DNA of 64,000 bases from Roseiarcus sp963829505 (GTDB taxonomy: Bacteria > Pseudomonadota > Alphaproteobacteria > Rhizobiales > Beijerinckiaceae), in assembly GCA_963829505.1 (NCBI GenBank), contig CAWHIL010000003.1, positions 1 through 64,000 on the forward strand. Direction: 5' to 3'. The translations under genes and the position numbers were made by a program. Position 1 is the first letter of the stretch, and every line of letters starts with the position of its first letter. Shown here piece after piece: positions 1-7,859 of the stretch. The notes below the pieces were generated by a model that was given only the letters and a program-made list of their open reading frames with translations, was not told the DNA's origin and ran no database searches.

Positions 1-34
1 GGGGCCGGAGGTTCAAATCCTCTCACTCCGACCA
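1..34 (+). tRNA. 3' end of a tRNA, probably tRNA-Pro (cut by window edge)
   Basis: The T-arm (loop TTCAAAT at 12-18, five-base stem 7-11 with 19-23), the 3' acceptor strand CACTCCG (24-30), discriminator A and encoded CCA (32-34) are all visible. The 5' part lies outside the window. An acceptor beginning CGGAGTG with discriminator A fits alphaproteobacterial tRNA-Pro, but the anticodon is not seen, so the identity is inferred. Because only the 3' end is visible, it could also be a displaced attachment-site copy. Confidence 0.8.
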
Positions 35-62
35 TTTATTCCAAAGACTTAGCTGAATAATC

Positions 63-449
63 CTAGCAGACGAAAGCGGTTCCGGGACCGCTTCGGGACC
101 GCTTCGCGGGTTTTGAGGCCTTCGCACCGTCTTTTGGCTGTTCCAGGCTCAAGAGCAGCGCGTCGAGCGCTACCTTGGGCGACGGCGCGGGCATCGTCGG
201 GACGGGTTGGGACCACTTCGGCTCGATCACGCAATCCGCGAGCATGGCCTCGATTGCGCGCATCGTCGTGAAGTCTTTGCCCGCCACGCGAGAGACAGTG
301 AGACGGCCCCTGGTCGCCTCACGCCTCAAACCGCTCTCGGTCATCCCCCCAGCGGGAAATGCGAGCTTCGCAGCGTCCGCAAGGCGAATAGGAGCGTCCG
401 GACCGATAGCGATAGCCGCAGCGGATGCTTCCTGCGGATGCTCATTCAA
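63..449 (-). CDS. small excisionase/HTH-like hypothetical protein
   Basis: About 128 residues. The middle part (IRLADAAKLAFP, then GLRREATRGRL and VAGKDFTT) resembles excisionase or MerR-like winged-helix proteins that read a helix-turn-helix and then a short wing, so DNA binding is inferred. I chose the TTG at 447-449 because a GAGGA sequence lies nine bases upstream, and residues further upstream (to an ATG at 560) show no family resemblance. The tail is Lys/Arg/Ser-rich and probably disordered. It sits 28 bases from the tRNA 3' end on the opposite strand, a position typical of genes belonging to tRNA-integrated elements. Its partner integrase is not in the neighbourhood. Confidence 0.6.
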   Translation of the reverse strand: MNEHPQEASAAAIAIGPDAPIRLADAAKLAFPAGGMTESGLRREATRGRLTVSRVAGKDFTTMRAIEAMLADCVIEPKWSQPVPTMPAPSPKVALDALLLSLEQPKDGAKASKPAKRSRSGPGTAFVC

Positions 450-653
450 TATGGCAATTCCTCGTCTCGTGCGGTTCCCTCCCTCATTGTCGGACCGAAG
501 CCATAATGCATGGTTAGTTCCACATAGTTGATGAGGGGATGGCCCGATTTGGCCTTGCAATGGTCGTTCGCTATGTTGACCTCAATATCGGCGCAAAAGC
601 CTCCGGTGCCCCTGCGCGACATTGCCGGCTGGCAGCCTGATACGAGACGTCTC

Positions 654-1181
654 ATGACTCAGACCCCGTCGCCGCCTTTTGAGCAGCAGAAGTGGCTACA
701 CGAGATGAAACGGGAGGACGCTTATCGCGCCTCCGACCGGCTGAATTCGCTTATGGACACGCTGAATCAGGCTGCAGTCAAAAGCGCAGAGGCGACATTG
801 CGCGCGGGCATTCTGATTAACGGCGGCGCCGCCGTTTCCGTCCTGGCGTTTATGGGAAGCCTCGCGTCAAAAAACTCATTGATTGTCCCCCAGCTTTCGC
901 GTGTGGCCGGCAGTCTTGAAGTTTTCGCCTGGGGAGTGGCGTTCGCAGTCGCGGGGCTCGGGTTATCCTACCTGACGCATTTCTTTGAGGCGAACTACGT
1001 TAGTTCCCTTGAGCGAAATACTGAATTCCCATTTGACCAACCCGGACCTTCATCGAGAGGCATTCGTCGTCTCCGACATTGCGCGCATATCTTAGCTGTT
1101 GTGTCGTTTCTCATCTGCATCGGGTGCTTCGTCGGCGGGATGATATCCGTGCGAAGCGCCGTCGAGCACTTTGGCCACTAG
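654..1181 (+). CDS. hypothetical membrane protein, about 175 residues
   Basis: From the ATG at 654 the protein starts with a charged, probably helical cytosolic stretch (about residues 10-45). It then has three hydrophobic segments: one at about 52-72 beginning AGILINGGAAVSVLAF, one at about 88-112 and one near 148-170. There are no enzymatic motifs. The layout (soluble amphipathic N-terminus, paired helices, late third helix) recurs in unnamed membrane proteins of rhizobia. Function is unknown. An upstream in-frame start at 528 would add an unstructured leader and is less likely. The next small gene starts 17 bases after the stop and may be cotranscribed. Confidence 0.7.
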   Translation: MTQTPSPPFEQQKWLHEMKREDAYRASDRLNSLMDTLNQAAVKSAEATLRAGILINGGAAVSVLAFMGSLASKNSLIVPQLSRVAGSLEVFAWGVAFAVAGLGLSYLTHFFEANYVSSLERNTEFPFDQPGPSSRGIRRLRHCAHILAVVSFLICIGCFVGGMISVRSAVEHFGH

Positions 1182-1197
1182 GCCGCCGCCTATCGCG

Positions 1198-1413
1198 ATG
1201 GTCCGCCTCTCGATCACCCCGGCCGCGTTCGACGCGATTTGCAAGACGTTGCCCCTCGGTAGCGTCGGCTTCGAGCGCCAGCCGGTCGAAAACGGCGAGG
1301 TGGCGATTTGGGTTGACCCCGCCGCCGCCAATCAACTCACGGCGTTGCGCGCTCCAGGTGAGAGCTACAGCGACGTGATCCTGCGAATTGTCTCGTTGGC
1401 GCGCCAGACGTAG
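1198..1413 (+). CDS. small hypothetical protein
   Basis: Seventy-one residues starting at an ATG (MVRLSITP), just after the membrane gene. The sequence has the rhythm of a compact folded protein, with an acidic hydrophobic strand (GEVAIWVDP) followed by a helix-like C-terminus (SYSDVILRIVSLA). The tail is reminiscent of the small CopG/antitoxin-like hypotheticals found in alphaproteobacteria. I see no toxin next to it, so no function is assigned. Coding support is length, reading-frame composition and similarity in style to conserved small alphaproteobacterial proteins. Confidence is moderate. Confidence 0.5.
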   Translation: MVRLSITPAAFDAICKTLPLGSVGFERQPVENGEVAIWVDPAAANQLTALRAPGESYSDVILRIVSLARQT

Positions 1414-1961
1414 GATTTTGGTTAGGCTGCCATCCTCGAACGCTCGTACCGGATAGCTTCCTTCATCGATCTAGCGGCGCTGGCGTAGGTTCCCCGCGCT
1501 ACCTCCAGACCGCAGGATTTCGTCGTATCGACTGCGAAATTCGGGAGGGTGTCGGAGCAATCCACAGGAGCAAAGGAAACATGATGGCCTGAGCAAGCTC
1601 GACTAAGCCCCAACCCGTCCATCAAAGCGGGGCAACTCCAATGGCTGGCCAAATCAGTCGACTCAATTGTTGGATTGAAAAATATTTCGTCTGCCCCGCG
1701 CATGGTCGTAGGGCAACCTTCGTTATTATTTTTGCTCGACCTCTTACGGAGGTAGATCGGTCTTCCCAGTCCCCTTTTTATAGGGGCGCTTAATCGAGAC
1801 ATCAAACAGACTTCTTGACCTTAACCGCCCTCTTCGGCCCATCGAGCCGACAAGACCGCAGCGAAGCAGGGATTGCCGGTAGGCTGGGCGGTGTACTGGG
1901 CGGATAGCCGTCCAGTGGTGTCGCTCTCAAAAGGCCTGAACGACGTTGGTCACGTGGTCGC
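1414..1961. other. intergenic stretch, no supported gene
   Basis: The sequence here is locally less GC-rich than its surroundings and carries several in-frame stops in most frames. Reading frames that stay open translate into low-complexity or basic protein without domain character. It ends at remnants of an IS3-type transposase, so part of it may be debris of that element. Confidence 0.5.
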
Positions 1962-2043
1962 GGTCCGACATCGCCGAAGGTTTCGTAGGCCATCGGATAG
2001 ACGGCTTCAACCTTGAGGGTCTTTATGAATTCTCTCGGCCCTG
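1962..2043 (-). pseudogene. IS3-family transposase (OrfB) fragment, inverted piece
   Basis: On the minus strand this piece encodes FIKTLKVEAVYPMAYETF, a signature segment of the rve/DDE integrase domain of IS3-family OrfB. This segment normally lies directly upstream of the C-terminal DLPRFIDEVY...RRLHSALGY block. Here that C-terminal block lies immediately to the right but on the opposite strand (2062-2192). The reading runs out into unrelated sequence on both sides, so the piece is dead. Confidence 0.75.
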
Positions 2044-2061
2044 GCGTTGTCGTACGGATTG

Positions 2062-2192
2062 CCGACGAGGACCTTCCGCGGTTCATCGACGAGGTCTACA
2101 AACGGCGCCGTCTCCATTCCGCCTTGGGCTATCTGAGCCCCCAACAGTTCGAGGACCGCAAGCCCCGGCCCACGGTCAAATCAGCCGCCTGA
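2062..2192 (+). pseudogene. IS3-family transposase (OrfB) C-terminal fragment
   Basis: Encodes FIDEVYKRRRLHSALGYLSP followed by QQFEDRKPRPTVKSAA and a stop. This is the unmistakable C-terminus of an IS3-family OrfB transposase, including the RRLHSALGY motif near the end of the DDE domain. The catalytic part is missing. Its natural upstream neighbour is present but inverted (1962-2043), so the remnant has been rearranged by an inversion or by insertion of a second copy. Confidence 0.85.
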
Positions 2193-2267
2193 TCGCTGTC
2201 CGCCCCAAGGGGCCCACTCCAGCGGGTCTGCAACTTGGAACTATTTTCCAGAACTCGGAGCCCACTG

Positions 2268-2723
2268 TCACGCCGCCCTGTGATGGGTGGGACCTGGATC
2301 CGGCCCCGGATCTCGCCCCGCGGCAGCGGCGGCCAGCCTCTCGAGATAATGGCCCCAGCCCTGCGCGTGGCTCGCGCATTGTTCAGCGTTGGGCAGCCCT
2401 GTATGCGTCATCCGCAGGAGCGTGCCGCCATTCTGTTCGATCAGGTCGATCTCCACAAGGCTCGACCCCGGCGGCGTCGCCTCAATCCCCTCCCAGCCGA
2501 AGCTGTAGGCGAGGCGGTGAACCGGCACGACCTCGCGGAACGCGCCGCGGGCGCTGCGGCCGCCGACCCCTTTGACAAGGTAGAGCCCGCCCGGATGCGC
2601 TTGCGTGGTCGCGTCGCTGCCCATCCAGCGTATGATCTTCTCAGGATCGGTGAGGAAGGCGAAAACGGCGGCGCGCGGCGCCGCGATGTGGGTCTCGCGC
2701 CGAACGACGAGTGGTTCATTCAT
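2268..2723 (-). CDS. SRPBCC / AHSA1-like domain protein
   Basis: About 151 residues. The N-terminus (MNEPLVVRRETHIAAPRAAV, then FAFLTDPEKIIRWMG) and the downstream pattern of GGLYLVKG, AFREVVPVHRLAYSFGWEG and LVEIDLIEQNGGTLLRMTHTG are characteristic of the START-like SRPBCC fold of the activator-of-Hsp90/CalC type, which forms a hydrophobic ligand cavity. The late GWGHYLERL helix closes the cavity. I chose the ATG at 2721-2723, because upstream codons are not conserved. Such genes are often paired with an ArsR repressor, but none is present. The ligand is unknown. The C-terminal tail is short and proline-rich. Confidence 0.85.
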   Translation of the reverse strand: MNEPLVVRRETHIAAPRAAVFAFLTDPEKIIRWMGSDATTQAHPGGLYLVKGVGGRSARGAFREVVPVHRLAYSFGWEGIEATPPGSSLVEIDLIEQNGGTLLRMTHTGLPNAEQCASHAQGWGHYLERLAAAAAGRDPGPDPGPTHHRAA

Positions 2724-2887
2724 CCGTAGCCTCCCTAGTTGCTGATATAATTTGCGAGGCGGCGGGGCAGCCGGCTCATGGCGACGTCGGGGCGAAATCT
2801 GTTGCCTCATGACATATCCGCGCGCCAGAGTTAACTTTCGCCGGGCGGTTGGTGACAAAGGGATTGCCCCGCTTGCATGATTCACCC

Positions 2888-3970
2888 ATGCAGTTGCCTT
2901 CGACGCTCGCGTGGCTCGTAGACGCGGCCGCCGCTTCGCCGGATGCCGACCGGTTTCTGGCCGACCTCGGCGCACGGTTGATTGATGACGGTCTGCCGCT
3001 TGCCGGTGGCGCCTTGTCGATTGCTGCGCCGCACCCGATCATCGCCCGCCGCGCATGGTTTTGGCGGTCCGACACGGGCGAGGTGATTGAGGCGCTCGGG
3101 TTCGCGGCGGCGCTTCCAGGCGCGGGTCCGCCTGGCAATACCGGCCGGGCCTGGCTTGCAGAACTCGGTGACGGGCCAGCGCATGAGGATGTCGTCGGGC
3201 CAGGTCCGGACGGGCCGTCGCTCAGCTGGATCGGGCCGCGACCATTCACCTCCATCGAGACGGATCGGCTCAGTGAGGCCGCGCGTTTCGCCGCAGCGCC
3301 GCTCGCCGCCCTCGTGGCTCGCGCAACGCTGACCGCTGCCCTTGAAGCCTATCTCGGCCGGCGCACAGCGGCGCGGGTGCTCGGGGGCCCCCTGCGGCGC
3401 GGATTCGGCGAGACCATCCGGGCTGCGCTGCTATGCGCCGACCTGCGCGGTTTCACTGCCCTGTCCGAGGACGCACCCCCCGCGGCAGTGATCACGGCTC
3501 TCGACGCGTGGTTCGACCGCGTCGCCGGCGCCGTGCACGCCTTCGGCGGCGAAGTGCTGAAATTCCTCGGCGACGGCATGCTGGCGATCTTTCCCGTTAC
3601 CGAAGGCGCGCCGGGCGCCGCCTGCGACGCGGCTCTTAGCGCGGTCCTCGCCGCCCGGGCCGGGATGGCGCATCTCGACGCAGAGCGGCAAACGCAGGGC
3701 CTGCCGCCGCTGCCGTTCGGCGCGGCCGTGCATATCGGAGACATCCTGTGGGGAAATATTGGCGCGGCCGACCGGCTGGATTTCACCGCCATCGGCCCGG
3801 CCGTCAACCTGGTAACTCGGCTGGAAGGATTGTGCCGGCCGCTCGGCCGGGCGGTCCTGGTTTCCGGCGCCGTCGCTGCCGAAACCGGAGCGCCGCTGAT
3901 CCCGTTGGGAACGCATGCACTGCGTGGCATAGCGTTCCCATGCGCCATCTTCACCGTCTCGGACAATTGA
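2888..3970 (+). CDS. class III adenylate/guanylate cyclase
   Basis: About 360 residues. The C-terminal half is a class III nucleotide cyclase catalytic domain that makes cAMP (or cGMP) from the triphosphate. ALLCADLRGFTALSE (about residue 180) supplies the first metal-binding Asp, and LKFLGDGMLAIFP (about 220-230) the second. IGDILWGNIGAADRLDFTAIG and AVNLVTRLEG near the end match the substrate and transition-state region. The N-terminal half, about 160 residues, has no transmembrane helix and looks like a GAF-type or unclassified sensory region. The ATG at 2888 is preferred over a TTG at 2849. It stands alone, divergent from the SRPBCC gene across about 165 bases. Confidence 0.9.
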   Translation: MQLPSTLAWLVDAAAASPDADRFLADLGARLIDDGLPLAGGALSIAAPHPIIARRAWFWRSDTGEVIEALGFAAALPGAGPPGNTGRAWLAELGDGPAHEDVVGPGPDGPSLSWIGPRPFTSIETDRLSEAARFAAAPLAALVARATLTAALEAYLGRRTAARVLGGPLRRGFGETIRAALLCADLRGFTALSEDAPPAAVITALDAWFDRVAGAVHAFGGEVLKFLGDGMLAIFPVTEGAPGAACDAALSAVLAARAGMAHLDAERQTQGLPPLPFGAAVHIGDILWGNIGAADRLDFTAIGPAVNLVTRLEGLCRPLGRAVLVSGAVAAETGAPLIPLGTHALRGIAFPCAIFTVSDN

Positions 3971-4115
3971 GTGGTACGCAGGATGCGAGAACGAGTATCG
4001 AAAGGCGCGTTTCGAGAATCGGTTGCGATCCGCTCGCCCCAATCGCGGGTTCAAATACTAGGCGTTGTCACGTTGCCGTGTCGCGAACGTGAAGGGTTGT
4101 CGGCCTCAGTGTTAG

Positions 4116-4234
4116 TCAGGCCGCTGCGACTGCGGTCCGCCACGTGGCCAGCGCGTCATCGCGAAGCACGCGGTAGGTGGGGGCGGAGACGAGGTGGCCT
4201 CGGACGTTGAAGGTGTTGTAGACGGCGGCGTGCG
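4116..4234 (-). pseudogene. IS6-family transposase C-terminal fragment
   Basis: On the minus strand this encodes HAAVYNTFNVRGHLVSAPTY followed by RVLRDDALATWRTAVAAA and a stop. This is the C-terminal tail typical of IS6-family (IS26/IS6100-like) transposases. The DDE core is missing, and the sequence to the right switches to unrelated DNA just before the stress operon. It is a dead remnant of about 40 codons. Confidence 0.75.
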
Positions 4235-4255
4235 TGGAAAGAATCCCCCCTGCGC

Positions 4256-4819
4256 TCAGACGCGCGAAGGCTTCTGCAGCAGGCCCTCGAGGGCGGCCGC
4301 GAGCGCGACCTCGATCGAAGACGCGATCAAGGGCCGAATGCTGCTGCCACCGGGCGCCCGATCGATCACAGACTCGAGCTGCCTGTCGATCGCAACGGAC
4401 AAAGTCTCGGCCCCGGTTGCGACATGCGCCTGGGCGACATCGACGAACGCACGTCGCTTCTCCTCGGCGCGTTGGCGAAAAACCCTTGCCGCGGAATTGA
4501 CGATCGACTCCGCGGACCTTCGCGCGGGCGCGGCAAGCGCACGCACACCCTCTCGGCCGGACCGTGGCCGGAGCGCGGAGAAGGCCCAGATTCCGACGCC
4601 TAACCCGATGATGGCCACTGGAAGCGGATGTCGTTTGCTCGCGTAAGCGATCGCGCTTGACCAGGACAGATCGGCGATTCCGGCTCGCGACGCGACTTCC
4701 GAGGCCATGTTGGACGGCGTGAGGCGCTCATTCAACGCATCGATCTTCGCCGCGATTTGCGCCCGCAATCGGTTGGCCTCGGCTTCGTACTCGCTCGACG
4801 TTGGGTTTTCCAGGCTCAC
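4256..4819 (-). CDS. DUF3618 domain protein
   Basis: 187 residues. The N-terminal 60 residues (SSEYEAEANRLRAQIAAKID, then ALNERLTPSNM) match the DUF3618 pattern of a short amphipathic helix region, followed by one transmembrane segment (about 67-84, LPVAIIGLGVGIWAFSAL). The C-terminal half is a long Ala/Arg/Glu-rich helix. It is the last gene of a leftward three-gene unit with the holin-like gene (one-base gap) and CsbD. DUF3618 genes commonly accompany DUF1469/holin-like genes, suggesting a shared envelope-stress role. The molecular function is unknown. Expression probably comes from the EcfG promoter at 5670-5694. Confidence 0.9.
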   Translation of the reverse strand: MSLENPTSSEYEAEANRLRAQIAAKIDALNERLTPSNMASEVASRAGIADLSWSSAIAYASKRHPLPVAIIGLGVGIWAFSALRPRSGREGVRALAAPARRSAESIVNSAARVFRQRAEEKRRAFVDVAQAHVATGAETLSVAIDRQLESVIDRAPGGSSIRPLIASSIEVALAAALEGLLQKPSRV

Positions 4820-4820
4820 G

Positions 4821-5183
4821 TCACAATTCCTCCAGCAGCGACGAGACTTGCGAAACGCTCCTGGCCGGAATGAAGCGCGACGGCTTGAGGCGCGTGGCGC
4901 CCGAACGCAGCAGAACCAGACTCAGGACAACCGCCGCAGCGCCGACGATCAGAAACCCGAGGTCAGCGGGAACGCCGAAGCGCGCGAGCGACAGACTTGC
5001 CGCAACCAGGACAAGCGCGAGCCCCATAGCGAGGAGGATGGCGCCGACTGCGAGGGTCGCGACGCTCGACGGGATGCCTTTGGCGCGCTCGCCGACCTCG
5101 GTCCGCGCCAACGCGAGCTCAGTTCGCGCCAGCGCGCTGACGTCGCGGAGCAAATCGAGAAGCAGTTCAGGCGTCGATTGCAC
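4821..5183 (-). CDS. phage holin-like / DUF1469 membrane protein
   Basis: 120 residues. It starts with a helical segment (TPELLLDLLRDVSALARTEL) and then has two hydrophobic helices (about 44-68, AVGAILLAMGLALVLVAASLS, and about 76-93, LGFLIVGAAAVVLSLVLL). This is the layout of the Phage_holin_3_6/DUF1469 family. Despite the name, chromosomal members sit in envelope or stress operons rather than prophages, and no lysis genes are near. It is packed between CsbD (three-base gap) and DUF3618 (one-base gap), so the three genes are almost certainly cotranscribed. The tail is basic and cytoplasmic. Confidence 0.9.
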   Translation of the reverse strand: MQSTPELLLDLLRDVSALARTELALARTEVGERAKGIPSSVATLAVGAILLAMGLALVLVAASLSLARFGVPADLGFLIVGAAAVVLSLVLLRSGATRLKPSRFIPARSVSQVSSLLEEL

Positions 5184-5186
5184 CGA

Positions 5187-5639
5187 CTAGCTCATCTTGC
5201 CGATCAACAACCCTACCAGCGCCGCGATCGCGACCGCGCCCCAAGGGTTCTTCTTGATCCGGGACTCGACGTCGCCCTCCATGGCGGCGAACTTGTCCTG
5301 AGCGGCGGTCGCGGACTGCGATAGGTTGTCGCTTGCCGCGCCCATGGCGTTCACGACTTGCCGTCGGCCCGCCGCGAGCTGATTTTGTGCGAGGTCGGAA
5401 ACCTGTTGCGCGAGCTTGCCGACTTCGTCTCGCAGCCCGGAGAGGTCAACCGCAGAGGCCGCGTCGATACCCCCGCCGATCGCGTCCTTGGCGCTTCCCA
5501 TCGCCGAACGCGCCCTGCCGGCGACATCGTCGTAGACGCCCTGCGCCGCACCGGCTTTATCCCCTATAGCCTGGCCAAATGCCTTCTCGCCCTGACCCAC
5601 GGCGGAGCGAATGTTTCCTTCCAGATTGTCTTTGTTCAT
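5187..5639 (-). CDS. CsbD-like stress protein
   Basis: About 150 residues from the ATG at 5637-5639 (MNKDNLEGNIRSAVGQGEKA). The first 60 residues match CsbD, a small hydrophilic family induced by general stress: NLEGNIRSAVGQGEKAFGQ, then IGDKAGAAQGVYDDVAGRA. A long Ala/Gln/Asp-rich helical region follows. The C-terminus ends in a transmembrane helix (PWGAVAIAALVGLLIGKMS), as in the ElaB/YqjD-type fusions that anchor ribosome-associated or envelope proteins. First gene of the operon with the holin-like and DUF3618 genes. A textbook EcfG promoter lies about 30 bases upstream, so general-stress induction is well supported. Confidence 0.9.
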   Translation of the reverse strand: MNKDNLEGNIRSAVGQGEKAFGQAIGDKAGAAQGVYDDVAGRARSAMGSAKDAIGGGIDAASAVDLSGLRDEVGKLAQQVSDLAQNQLAAGRRQVVNAMGAASDNLSQSATAAQDKFAAMEGDVESRIKKNPWGAVAIAALVGLLIGKMS

Positions 5640-5669
5640 GAGGGCGTGTCCTTCGTCGCGAGATGAGGC

Positions 5670-5694
5670 AACGCCCAACGTGGAAAGTGGTTCC
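5670..5694 (-). promoter_or_regulatory. sigma-EcfG (general stress) promoter
   Basis: On the minus strand GGAAC (5694-5690), exactly 16 bases, then CGTT (5673-5670). This is a perfect match to the alphaproteobacterial EcfG consensus GGAAC-N16/17-CGTT. It lies about 30 bases before the CsbD start codon and points into the three-gene operon. Confidence 0.85.
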
Positions 5695-5971
5695 TTGAAA
5701 GTGGAAAGATCTCGGCGGCTTCATGATCAGTGTGGCAGGAACGAGGAGGACGGTTTCCGCTGTTAGATATCGCAACGTTGCGACTACCACGCTTGGTCGG
5801 CTCGAGCTTTTCCGGCACAGGCCACCGGTCCCATGGTCGAGGCGCCGATGGGCGCGGCCTAAACGACTAAGAGCATCCTCGATTTGGCCGCACGGGCTCA
5901 ATTTCCTTGGCGACGGCGAGCATGAAATTGCGCCGTGCGGCCGAAGTGCGGCGCGATCTCCGTAGGTCTGC
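5695..5971. other. intergenic stretch, no supported gene
   Basis: No frame here gives a recognisable protein and no hairpin or promoter stands out beyond the EcfG site at its left edge. Together with the uncertain tail of the next frameshifted gene it separates two leftward CsbD-type genes. Confidence 0.4.
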
Positions 5972-6448
5972 CTATCGCGCCGGAACGGTGTATCCGATCG
6001 CCTTTGTTCGAAGATAGCGGGGGCTCTGGAGCGCGTCCGCCTTGTTTGTTTTACGTGTCAAAGCAGTCCTACAATTCAAGTGTTCAACCGCCGCGCGTTG
6101 CTTCTCTACCTCCTCGCGCGCAACGTCCCTCGCGCCGCCAGCAGCATTTTGTGCTTTGCCGGCCAACCGCTCGGCGACGCCCTCCGCCGCCAGTCGCGCA
6201 TTTCCAACGATAGCGCCGAAACCTTGGATCAGTGCGCCTTTGACCTGGTGGCCGATGCCCTTGACGCGATCGGCGTCCACCCCGATCAATTGATCCCCGC
6301 CAGCGCCGGCAACGTTCAGTTCGTCGCCGATAGCCCGCTCGGCGGCTCCATCGGCGGCCAGCTTGGCGTCGCCGATGGCTTTGCCAAGACTTCAATGACG
6401 GCCCCTTTGACTTGATGGCCGATGCCCTCGATGCGATTGCTTTCCATG
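5972..6448 (-). pseudogene. tandem CsbD-like protein with one frameshift
   Basis: Starts at the ATG 6446-6448 (MESNRIEGIGHQVKGAVIEV) with AGGA seven bases upstream. After about 20 codons the frame is lost near 6385 by one missing G. In the corrected frame it continues LGKAIGDAKLAADGAAERAI, GDELNVAGAGGDQLI, and then repeats the same module a second time (RVKGIGHQVKGALIQGFGAI ...GNARLAAEGVAERLAGKAQN). It is therefore a duplicated CsbD-like module. The C-terminus is charged and helical. The deletion may be a real mutation or an assembly error. No EcfG promoter was found upstream, in contrast to the neighbouring CsbD operon. Confidence 0.65.
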
Positions 6449-6872
6449 AGAATGTCCTAACTTGTTCTTGGATTCGAGCTGACTGCTTGCCGCTCCGGCA
6501 CGCAAACCTGATAATTGCCTGTCGACTGCTGGCGGCGCGGTGCTGACCACCTGCGGCGCGGGGACGAACCCCGACACCGCAGGTCCTCGCCGACAAGCCC
6601 GTCAATCGAAACGGGCCCGGCCGAAGTCCAGACTTTGAAGTCTCGACAGTCAGGCGTATGGCGCGTTCCGCTCCGCGACTATCATCGGAAACTACTCATG
6701 CGAGGCGGCATGTGCCCGCGTTGTCGCGCGTCGGCCCGGAGGAGCCGATCCTAAGTCGCATCGGGATTCAAAGGCTCGCTTTTCCCTGACGCCGTCGCCT
6801 GAGGTTCCGGACTCAGTTCTTGCCGGGCGCCGCGACCGGGCCAAACTCGTCTGCGTGGCCGCGGCCGGCTCC
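6449..6872. other. intergenic stretch, no supported gene
   Basis: No conserved reading frame is visible on either strand. Short frames are Arg/Pro-rich shadows of high GC. The right end leads into the oxidoreductase remnant. Confidence 0.4.
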
Positions 6873-7565
6873 TCAGGCCGGCACCTGTTCGCCGGCGTCT
6901 GTCGCGGCGCGGTTCTGTTCGAGGGTAGGATAGTCGGTATAGCCGCGGGCGCCGCCGCCGTAGAACGTCTCCTGACCCATCAGCGGGTTGAGCGGGGCGT
7001 TTTCCCGCAAGCGCTCCACCAGATCCGGGTTGGCGATGAAGAGGCGCCCGAACGACACCAGATCGGCGCGGCCGCTCGTGATTGCTTCGATCGCCATATT
7101 CCGGTCGTAGCCGTTGTTGACCATCCAGAAGCCGTCGAAACAGCCATGCAGCGCGGAATAGTCGAACGGAATCGTGTATCGGGGTCCACCCGTCTCGCCT
7201 TCGACCACATGAACATAAGCCAAGAGGAACGGATTGAGGCTCGTCACGACATAATTGAAGAGGGCCTGCGGATGGCTGTCGCGAGAGTCGCCGGCGGTGG
7301 ATACCGGGGAGATCCGGATTCCGAGGCGGCCGGAGCCAATGGCGTGCGCGCAGGCCTCGACGACCTCGAGGAGCAGCCTTGCGCGATTCTCGATCGAGCC
7401 GCCGTAGGCGTCGGTGCGTTGGTTGGCGCCGTCGCGCAGAAAGGCGTCGAGCAGGTAGCCATGGGCGCCGTGCAGTTCCACGCCGTCGAATCCGGCCTCG
7501 ATGGCGCGGGTCGAAGCACGGCGGAAGTCCTCGACAATGCCAAAGCGTCGCGGCTGAGGAGTTTC
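6873..7565 (-). pseudogene. old-yellow-enzyme (NADH:flavin oxidoreductase) C-terminal remnant
   Basis: The readable part encodes GIVEDFRRASTRAIEAGFDG, VELHGAHGYLLDAFL...NQRTDAYGGSIENRARLLLE, and DLVSFGRLFIANPDLVERL. These are the central and C-terminal barrel elements of the old yellow enzyme family, including the HGAHGYLL active-site loop and the FMN-phosphate-binding GRLFIANPD segment. The first roughly 160 residues, with the N-terminal strands and the first FMN contacts, are missing. Upstream of about 7565 the frame closes with a TAG and unrelated fragments follow. The C-terminus is normal. It is a 5'-truncated, almost certainly inactive gene in a cluster of debris. Confidence 0.8.
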
Positions 7566-7699
7566 CGTGGGTCGCCCCTTGGACGGCTAGGTTTCCGCGT
7601 GGCGGCACGACACGCACAGAAGCCAAAACTTCCGGACGACTTCGGAGGGATTCGCCGCGCCATTTGCATGGGTGATCGTCATGAGCGCTTCGCCGAAGC

Positions 7700-7809
7700 G
7701 AAGGAGCCGGCGGACAAATTAGAATGTCGACATGTGGTCGAACCCTCGCCGCGAGATCATCCTTCAGTCCTTTTGCATCTTCCCAATTTCCGGCAATCAG
7801 CTGCCGCAT
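7700..7809 (-). pseudogene. possible triosephosphate isomerase 5' fragment
   Basis: From the ATG at 7807-7809 the minus strand encodes MRQLIAGNWEDAKGLKDDL followed by VDILICPPAPS. The pair LIAGNW near the N-terminus and a strand ending CPP is the signature of triosephosphate isomerase N-termini, although the catalytic Lys of AGNWKMN is replaced here by Glu. The similarity stops after about 35 codons. Identification is tentative because the fragment is so short. Confidence 0.35.
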
Positions 7810-7859
7810 GTCGATCTCCTTCAGTAGGATGATTGTGAAGGCGGCTGCAAGAGCGGCGT

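Noticed and set aside
1..34. tRNA-Pro 3' end as an attL/attR pair with the 39.6-kb scar
   Set aside because: The 39.6-kb fragment has the tRNA-Arg acceptor (CGGGCGC, G) and the first has CACTCCG, A. They are not copies of the same site.
1422..1805. 127-codon minus-strand frame as a gene
   Set aside because: No domain, no ribosome-binding site, and irregular composition next to IS debris.
4821..5183. holin-like gene as evidence of a prophage
   Set aside because: No lysin, capsid or tail gene is near, and the gene sits in a CsbD/DUF3618 stress operon with an EcfG promoter.
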